Assembly (NCBI RefSeq): GCF_003171515.1
Contig: NC_089390.1
Location: 4,898,001 to 4,962,000 of the forward strand
Source: Pyrenophora tritici-repentis
Taxonomy: Eukaryota; Ascomycota; Dothideomycetes; Pleosporales; Pleosporaceae
Direction of reading: 5' to 3'
Length of the DNA: 64,000 bases
Part shown: positions 59,301 to 64,000 of the stretch, in pieces
Layout: each line of letters opens with the position of its first letter
Position numbering within the stretch: position 1 is the first letter of the stretch
Notes under the pieces: model-generated
What the model was told of the DNA's origin: nothing
What the model saw: only the letters and a program-made list of their open reading frames with translations
The model's database searches: none
Translations under genes and position numbers: made by a program

Positions 59301-59454
59301 GTGTCGTCTATGTTATTGAAGCCCATGCTAACGTTTATAGGAACGTCTCAAAGCCCTTGGAGAAGAGGTCTCCGATGACGAGGATGAAGACGACGAAGAT
59401 GATGAAGATGAAGAAGAAGAAGAAAATGACGATGAAGAGGAAGATGACAAGTAG
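56339..59454 (+). CDS. uso1: USO1/p115-type vesicle tethering factor
   Basis: Three exons (56339-56665, 56713-59292, 59341-59454) joined in phase 0 across 47- and 48-base introns give 1006 residues. The N-terminal globular head (1 to about 640) is armadillo-like, with conserved p115 segments such as LEDRRAAILGLRSFAK, RQDNITLLVDLLEKPDFYARLYSLQL and GLVRQLLNIAFDPATAMPIK. A long coiled coil follows (about 680-970; heptad-rich EELKAQ/EEK runs). The last 25 residues are almost entirely Asp/Glu (EDEDDEDDEDEEEEEN), the acidic tail that binds golgin partners in p115. The protein tethers ER-derived COPII vesicles to the Golgi downstream of Rab1/Ypt1. The start Met is doubled (MMRVLEANAPPKQT); either may be used. 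Confidence 0.96.
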
Positions 59455-60028
59455 GACATCGTTGCTCATACAGTCCTACCGTCGCCAGTGGTCAGCAAAG
59501 ATCTGATGCCAATAAATATCACATGGCCAAATATCTCAAACAGCCAACATACGTCTATCCACTTCTTAATCCTACATATCAAAGCTACACTAAGTACCTA
59601 TTGTGTCGACCAATATGGACCCTCCTCGCTCAAGCTCAGGAATGCAAAACCAACTCCCCATCTCGATCTCATTGTACTACCCACTATCCCACTTCCGTCA
59701 TCTTCCCCACAACGTGCCAACCTCACATTCTTGTGCAACCTCCCTAACCGACATGCGTCCTCAACAAAGCCTACCTCTCGCGCTGAAAACGGCAACCATC
59801 ACAACATCACGCAACAGCAAGCAGCGAAGAGCGCCCTGAACAAAGGACACAGAAAATGGTCGCAAGCAGTACTGCTGGATCCATCATGCTCGTCCATGCT
59901 TCAATGCGTAGTAGTGATACATATAGCCCAAGACAAGACCCCATTGACCCAAGCTCTTGAAGACAATTTGAGACAATTTCTCCCCTCCATCGAAGTGTTA
60001 GTTCTCGACCCAGTCACACTGCATCAAT
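59455..60028. other. Intergenic region upstream of secreted-protein gene
   Basis: 574 bases. A 271-codon frame that starts at 59488 and overlaps the next gene in another phase has no domain and is taken as a shadow. CT-rich sequence lies upstream of 60029. Confidence 0.5.
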
Positions 60029-60727
60029 ATGTTTCGAACTACCCTTTCCACCATTTTCCTCGCATTCCTCACCTCCTTCCCTCAGGTTGCCCGCGCCATA
60101 CATGCAGAAGATGTGAGCTGGGCCGTCTCCATCCTAAGCGATCTTCCCGTTACGTTAGCAACGCCGTTTTGCGAGACTTTCGTCGCGTTGTATGCGCCTA
60201 CAGGTGTTGGGGCTGGAGCGGGAGGAGCAGGTGGGGCTACAGTTACGGTTACAAGCACGGTTGCGCCGGAGTCTTGTGGGACGGTCGTATGTACTCTTTT
60301 TGAGATGTGAGATTGTATGATGGTACTGACGATTGCCCCTCAGACACCCACACCTACACCCCCTACCCCCGTAATTGTAACAACATACAGCACAACAACC
60401 ATAACCTACATCACCACCTCTACATTTTTCGTCGCTCCAGCTGCATCAGTAACTGGTGGCTACAAGAAACGCGACACTTGGTGTCCCAACGAAGGCGTGC
60501 TCTGTAGACTAGCGCAGTACGATTATCCCACTATTTGCGAAGCTTGTGAAGGGTTCTTGGGAAACTCTGGAGCCGTAACTGTCACGGTTACCGCGACGGC
60601 GACGACATGTGGAGCTGCAGCTGGAACGGAGGCAACGGGTGGTTATGGAGGCGGGTATGGCACTGATTACGGAGATAGATATGGAGACGATGGATACGAC
60701 ATCGTGCCAGCGTTTGGAGATGATTGA
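60029..60727 (+). CDS. Small secreted Thr/Gly/Tyr-rich protein of unknown function
   Basis: Exon 1 (60029-60286) and exon 2 (60344-60727) join in phase 0 across a 57-base intron to 213 residues. The N-terminus is a signal peptide (MFRTTLSTIFLAFLTSFPQV). Two Thr/Val-rich stretches (GGATVTVTSTVAPESCGTV, VTVTVTATATTC) and a Thr/Pro stretch flank a Cys-containing segment (WCPNEGVLCRLAQYDYPTI, ICEACEGF) following a KKR dibasic site that could be Kex2-cleaved. The tail is Gly/Tyr/Asp-rich. Low-complexity Thr repeats suggest O-glycosylation and a wall location. A continuation in the same frame after the TGA at 60725 has the same composition (see findings). Confidence 0.75.
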
Positions 60728-60863
60728 TACGACCAAGCACCCTACAACAGTGATGAGAATGGTGGATACTACTACTACGGGGACTATTAATTCTGTTTCC
60801 TCAAAAAGAAAAGCTTAGCTTAACATCACCCTTCTCTACTGATAATGATAATACCTAATCCCC

Positions 60864-61840
60864 TCACTCCTTCCCCCAACAATCCTTCAAAAACTCCTCC
60901 AAAATTCCCTCAAACCTACCCGAATCCTCCCAAAAAGGCGCATGTCCTAGCCCATCTAACTTGACACACTTGCCCCTCCAAAGCCTCCTCCACTTGATCT
61001 CATCTAAATACTCCAGGTTGACATACGGATCCAGACTCCCATTTACGACCGCAACAAGCGTATCCGTCTCCTCTACTACTCTTCTTTGATCCACACCCAT
61101 GGGCCCCTGTCCCTGTCCCTGTGGCTGAGGCTGTTCCAGCCCCTCCGTGCCCAACAAACACCCCGCTAGCACCATCCTCGCCCTACCATCAGCCCTCCTC
61201 CCATCTTCTAGCATGAAACCTTCTACAGCCTCCTCTTTTCCGCCGGCCATACAGTACCGCGCCCATTCTGCGACTTGCTCGTCAGTCCAACCGCCTAACC
61301 CGGTAACACCTAACCCGTCTCCGTCGCTGCCTTCGAACCGGAAGGCTTGGTTTATTTGCTCCCGTCCTAACGCTAGTGCAGACCCTAGGAGCATTAAGCC
61401 CCGGATCTTTATATCTATCTCACCTCCTTCTCCCCCCCTCATTCTTTTTCCCTTCTCCATCTTCTCCTATCCCCTTACCCCCCCGCGACAACAGCCCAAC
61501 CATCTCCACTCCTACCATCCCACCTAACCCCCCACCCCAGCACCACAACCTCCGTAACACGTAAATGCTGCAGTACATGTACGGCGAGGTCAGCGTAGCC
61601 GCGTGGACGATATGTATTCTGTGGATCGGGCGCGTTGGATGAGGAGCCGTGGCCGGGGAGGCAGAAGGTTATTAGGCGGTAGTGTTGCGTGAGTGTGGGG
61701 GAATCGAGGAGCGGGGTGAAGGGTTTGGAGGATGCGGAGGTGTCGTGGAGGAGGAGGATGGTTGGGGTGGTGGGAGAGGAGGGTTCGGTGGATATTATGC
61801 TTGTTAGGCCGTGAGGGGAGGAGAGGGTGAATGATGGCAT
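60864..61840 (-). pseudogene. Alpha/beta-hydrolase, frame broken by one +1 homopolymer shift
   Basis: Exon 1 (61840-61479) and exon 2 (61414-60864), joined across a 64-base intron (GTAAGG to GATAG), would give 303 residues if one G of a six-G run (61528-61533, minus sense) is ignored. As written the frame ends at 61475. The N-terminal part has the oxyanion/cap region TILLLHDTSASSKPFTPLL, RLITFCLPGHGSS. The nucleophile elbow after strand 5 reads LGWGLGGMVGVEM, where family members usually have Gly-x-Ser-x-Gly; the Ser position is Gly. The acid (GSLDPYVNLEYL) and the His (LDGLGHAPFWED) are present. It is either a sequencing error in a gene with a non-standard elbow, a non-catalytic hydrolase-like protein, or a decaying gene. 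Confidence 0.65.
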
Positions 61841-62691
61841 GATTGACGTGGTTGGGAGAGAGATTTTTACGGCTAGCTGGTTTGAAGACGGGTTGCGTGT
61901 AGGGTTGGTTTTGTAGTGTGGTTGAGATGTGAAAGCAAACTGAGTATAGTAGGTACGCCTGTTGTGTTACAGATAACAACCGGTTCACCCGTACAAACTT
62001 GACTGAGTAACGGAGTGCGTTGCGTTGTGTCGTCCAAACCCAAGTACCCTTTTACTTCTACACAGCAAAAAACAGGGAGTCATCCATACCGCGTCATCCC
62101 CATATAACCCCAATAAACCAGTTGACATGTATCTGACGTCGGCCGCATGCTCACCGCAGGGCACAAGCCACAAAGTGCAACCCTACCCAGAACAAGACGG
62201 CTGCGCCCAACCCAAAACATGTTCTAGAAATAACGTAGTTATGATAAACTTTGCCGCGCGTAGTGCGCGCCACCTCCTTGCAGCAGGATTGCGAAGTGAG
62301 GCCAAAGCAGGAATTAAGGGTGATCTGCATGGTTGGCTTCAGATTACGCTCGAGCATGCAGGGTCGACTAGCGGGGTAGGGGGCCGTTGGTATCCAATCA
62401 AGTGGTTGTGAGGGATGTCCCTGTTTATGGTCATGATGATGATAATGATGATGGCAGGCTAACTTAGGGGTTCTCTTCGATTGCGAAGTTGCTGTGTCGA
62501 TGTAATCTTTTGAAGTCTTTTGGGTGTGGTAGTTTTGGGTGCCTTGTTGGGTCGACTGTACCATGGTACTAGAGTTGGCATGATGACTGCCTGGACGGAA
62601 TAATTGAAGGAATCAAGTTTATTTCATATCGCCCCCAATCACAGGTCCGAGTGTCTTCATCAAGGTACTCAGTTGATTACCTAGGTAGGAG
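61841..62691. other. Intergenic region
   Basis: 851 bases between the damaged hydrolase (upstream side) and the 3' end of the glycosidase gene. The frame at 62151-62564 has no recognisable content. TGATGATGATAATGATGATGG (about 62432-62452) is a short imperfect microsatellite. Confidence 0.5.
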
Positions 62692-64000
62692 TCACAACGC
62701 CTTCTTCAACCCCTCCTGCCTCACAACCCAGGACCCATCCCTAGGAAACCCGGGCGTCTCATCCTCTCCACTCCCCTGCCAACCAACTACGCAATACGCA
62801 ACCGCAAACAAGAATCCCGCATTTCCAGGCAAGAACGGCGGCGGAGTACCCCCATCACCACCGCGAATAGCAAACCCCGCGTCGTCAAACCTCCATGTAT
62901 CAAACGCTGTCAAGTGGTATATCGCACGCTCTGGATTCCCTATTCGCGCATTATTGATGGCGAGGACGGGGCTGCCCCAGCCGCGGATCTTGTCATCACT
63001 CCATATCTCCCAGACTTTGTTCGCGGTGCGAAGGGCGACGGAGGGATCTACAGCGGGGGTTGGGGGCAGGATGCCTTGCATCATGATGAGGCTGCGGGGG
63101 TCGCTGGTGAGTTTTGAGTCATTCCACCAAGAGCTGTTGAGTCCTTCATAGACGGTATATAGGCCATCGTCTGCTCGAGGAGGTAGAGCTAGGTTCTGCG
63201 CGACGTGTGTCCATTTTTTAGGCACATATTGGTTGAGTCTGCGCTTCCATTGTGCGGCGGCGTCAAGACCGTAGCGCCAGTATGCTAGCTCGTATGCTAG
63301 GTTACGGGTAGAGTTTGGGGGAGTGTTTTCTGTGACGCCGTAGGTTGGGGGCCCGAGGTCGTACTTATTGGTTGTGGTGTTTAGGTTAGGGTAAGATGCC
63401 ATGTAGTCGGCTGTAGCGGTCAGGACCTTATCCCACTTCTCTAGTGTATTCACCGTGGGATTTGCTGCATAAGCTAGGTTTGCGAGGTAAAAAGGATGCG
63501 GTTGTTGCCATATGAGCTGGGCGTTGACGTCGCCGGGCGAGCTAACACCGGTCCACGGGTCTGTCATCTTCGGCCATCGAGCCCCTTCCCACCCCATGTA
63601 CTGCGCTCGAGCAAGTGAAGAGGGCAGAAGTGTCTCATAAAGTGCCGGGAAGACGTTGTCAAAGTACTTTTGCTTTCCCCATGTTGCCCAATGAGCGTTG
63701 TGCCAGATTACCATCTCCATATGAAACTTGCCATACCAACCATTGTTCATTAAACCGCTTTCCTGGGGTGACTGGCCTTCGGCTGCGCTGTTCACGCGGA
63801 CGTGATACTGCGACTGGATGATGCGGCGCTGGAGTTCGGTAGCGTTGAGATCGGAGGATGCAGTCAGGTCTACAAAACCGCCCTCTTCCCAGTACTCGTT
63901 CCATGCTTGTATATTGGTTCCCATGACTTCGGCAGGGAGTTGGGGTACGTATTGGTCTGGTGAAAAGTGGGCGGTGAATGCCATCGAAGAAGATTCCGAG
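62692..64000 (-). CDS. Six-hairpin glycosidase-like protein, GH65/ATHL1-related (5' part beyond window)
   Basis: The frame is open to the right edge (five codons precede the first Met at 63984 with no stop), so the start lies outside. 430+ residues are visible. The segment SPQESGLMNNGWYGKFHMEMVIWHNAHWATWGK matches the conserved catalytic-fold region of GH65-type acid-trehalase-like and glucosylgalactosyl-hydroxylysine glucosidases (ETGL..NSWYGKFH.EM..WH). The C-terminal part continues with the alpha-helical barrel pattern (NLAYELAYWRYGLDAAAQWKRR, WGSPVLAINNARIG). Six-hairpin enzymes cleave alpha-glucosidic bonds; whether this one is secreted cannot be told because the N-terminus is missing. 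The stop is TAG-type at 62692 and no intron is visible in this part. Confidence 0.85.
   Translation of the reverse strand, partial: SESSSMAFTAHFSPDQYVPQLPAEVMGTNIQAWNEYWEEGGFVDLTASSDLNATELQRRIIQSQYHVRVNSAAEGQSPQESGLMNNGWYGKFHMEMVIWHNAHWATWGKQKYFDNVFPALYETLLPSSLARAQYMGWEGARWPKMTDPWTGVSSPGDVNAQLIWQQPHPFYLANLAYAANPTVNTLEKWDKVLTATADYMASYPNLNTTTNKYDLGPPTYGVTENTPPNSTRNLAYELAYWRYGLDAAAQWKRRLNQYVPKKWTHVAQNLALPPRADDGLYTVYEGLNSSWWNDSKLTSDPRSLIMMQGILPPTPAVDPSVALRTANKVWEIWSDDKIRGWGSPVLAINNARIGNPERAIYHLTAFDTWRFDDAGFAIRGGDGGTPPPFLPGNAGFLFAVAYCVVGWQGSGEDETPGFPRDGSWVVRQEGLKKAL

Noticed and set aside
59488..60303. 271-codon frame overlapping the secreted-protein gene
   Set aside because: No domain, unusual composition, and its end overlaps an exon with a signal peptide and sensible splice sites in another phase.

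Overview
The window looks like a gene-bearing chromosomal segment of a filamentous ascomycete. The genes have short GT-AG introns (mostly 46-60 bases, often with a CTAAC- or CTGAC-like branch site), the coding DNA is about half G+C, and the proteins are typical of Pezizomycotina: a PDR-type ABC transporter with a degenerate first nucleotide-binding domain, an N-terminally extended G-alpha-like protein, F-box proteins and small secreted proteins. A Dothideomycete of the Pleosporales type is my best guess. That is an inference from gene style only; no database search was possible.

Layout. 1-27.7 kb: an F-box/WD40 protein cut by the left edge, a PDR/ABCG drug transporter (4 exons), a MOT1-type molybdate transporter, a nuclear-looking disordered protein whose frame is broken at two homopolymers, a secreted Ser/Thr-rich protein, a second secreted or membrane-anchored glycoprotein, a short-chain dehydrogenase, a degenerate G-alpha-like protein with a fungal helical N-terminal domain, and a second F-box/WD-like protein with an RGG tail. 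29.5-44.3 kb, all on the minus strand: a bZIP-like regulator, an F-box-like protein, an epsin, a four-finger C2H2 transcription factor with a very long upstream region, and a flavohaemoglobin. 44.3-52.3 kb: eight kilobases with no convincing gene. 52.4-64 kb: RAT1/XRN2 exoribonuclease and USO1/p115 tether on a shared divergent promoter, a small secreted protein, a damaged alpha/beta-hydrolase, and a six-hairpin glycosidase cut by the right edge.

The most unusual part is 46.4-52.2 kb. It contains (a) a probable full-length tRNA-derived SINE (49998-50543) with intact A and B boxes, a TACA-repeat tail and a perfect 16-bp target-site duplication; (b) regular but diverged minisatellite arrays (unit about 45-58 bp, each with a TTTTAG core and a purine tract); and (c) eight TATA-box/CT-rich core-promoter-like modules on the minus strand, several preceded by a TAGCGC motif. 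No known feature type explains (b) and (c) together.

Three reading frames (two sites in one gene, one in another) break by exactly +1 base in runs of 5-6 G or C. That pattern suggests homopolymer sequencing errors or recent decay. The housekeeping genes (RAT1, USO1, epsin, flavohaemoglobin, ABC transporter) are intact. Apart from the divergent gene pairs, I see no evidence that neighbouring genes share a pathway, and no biosynthetic cluster is present.
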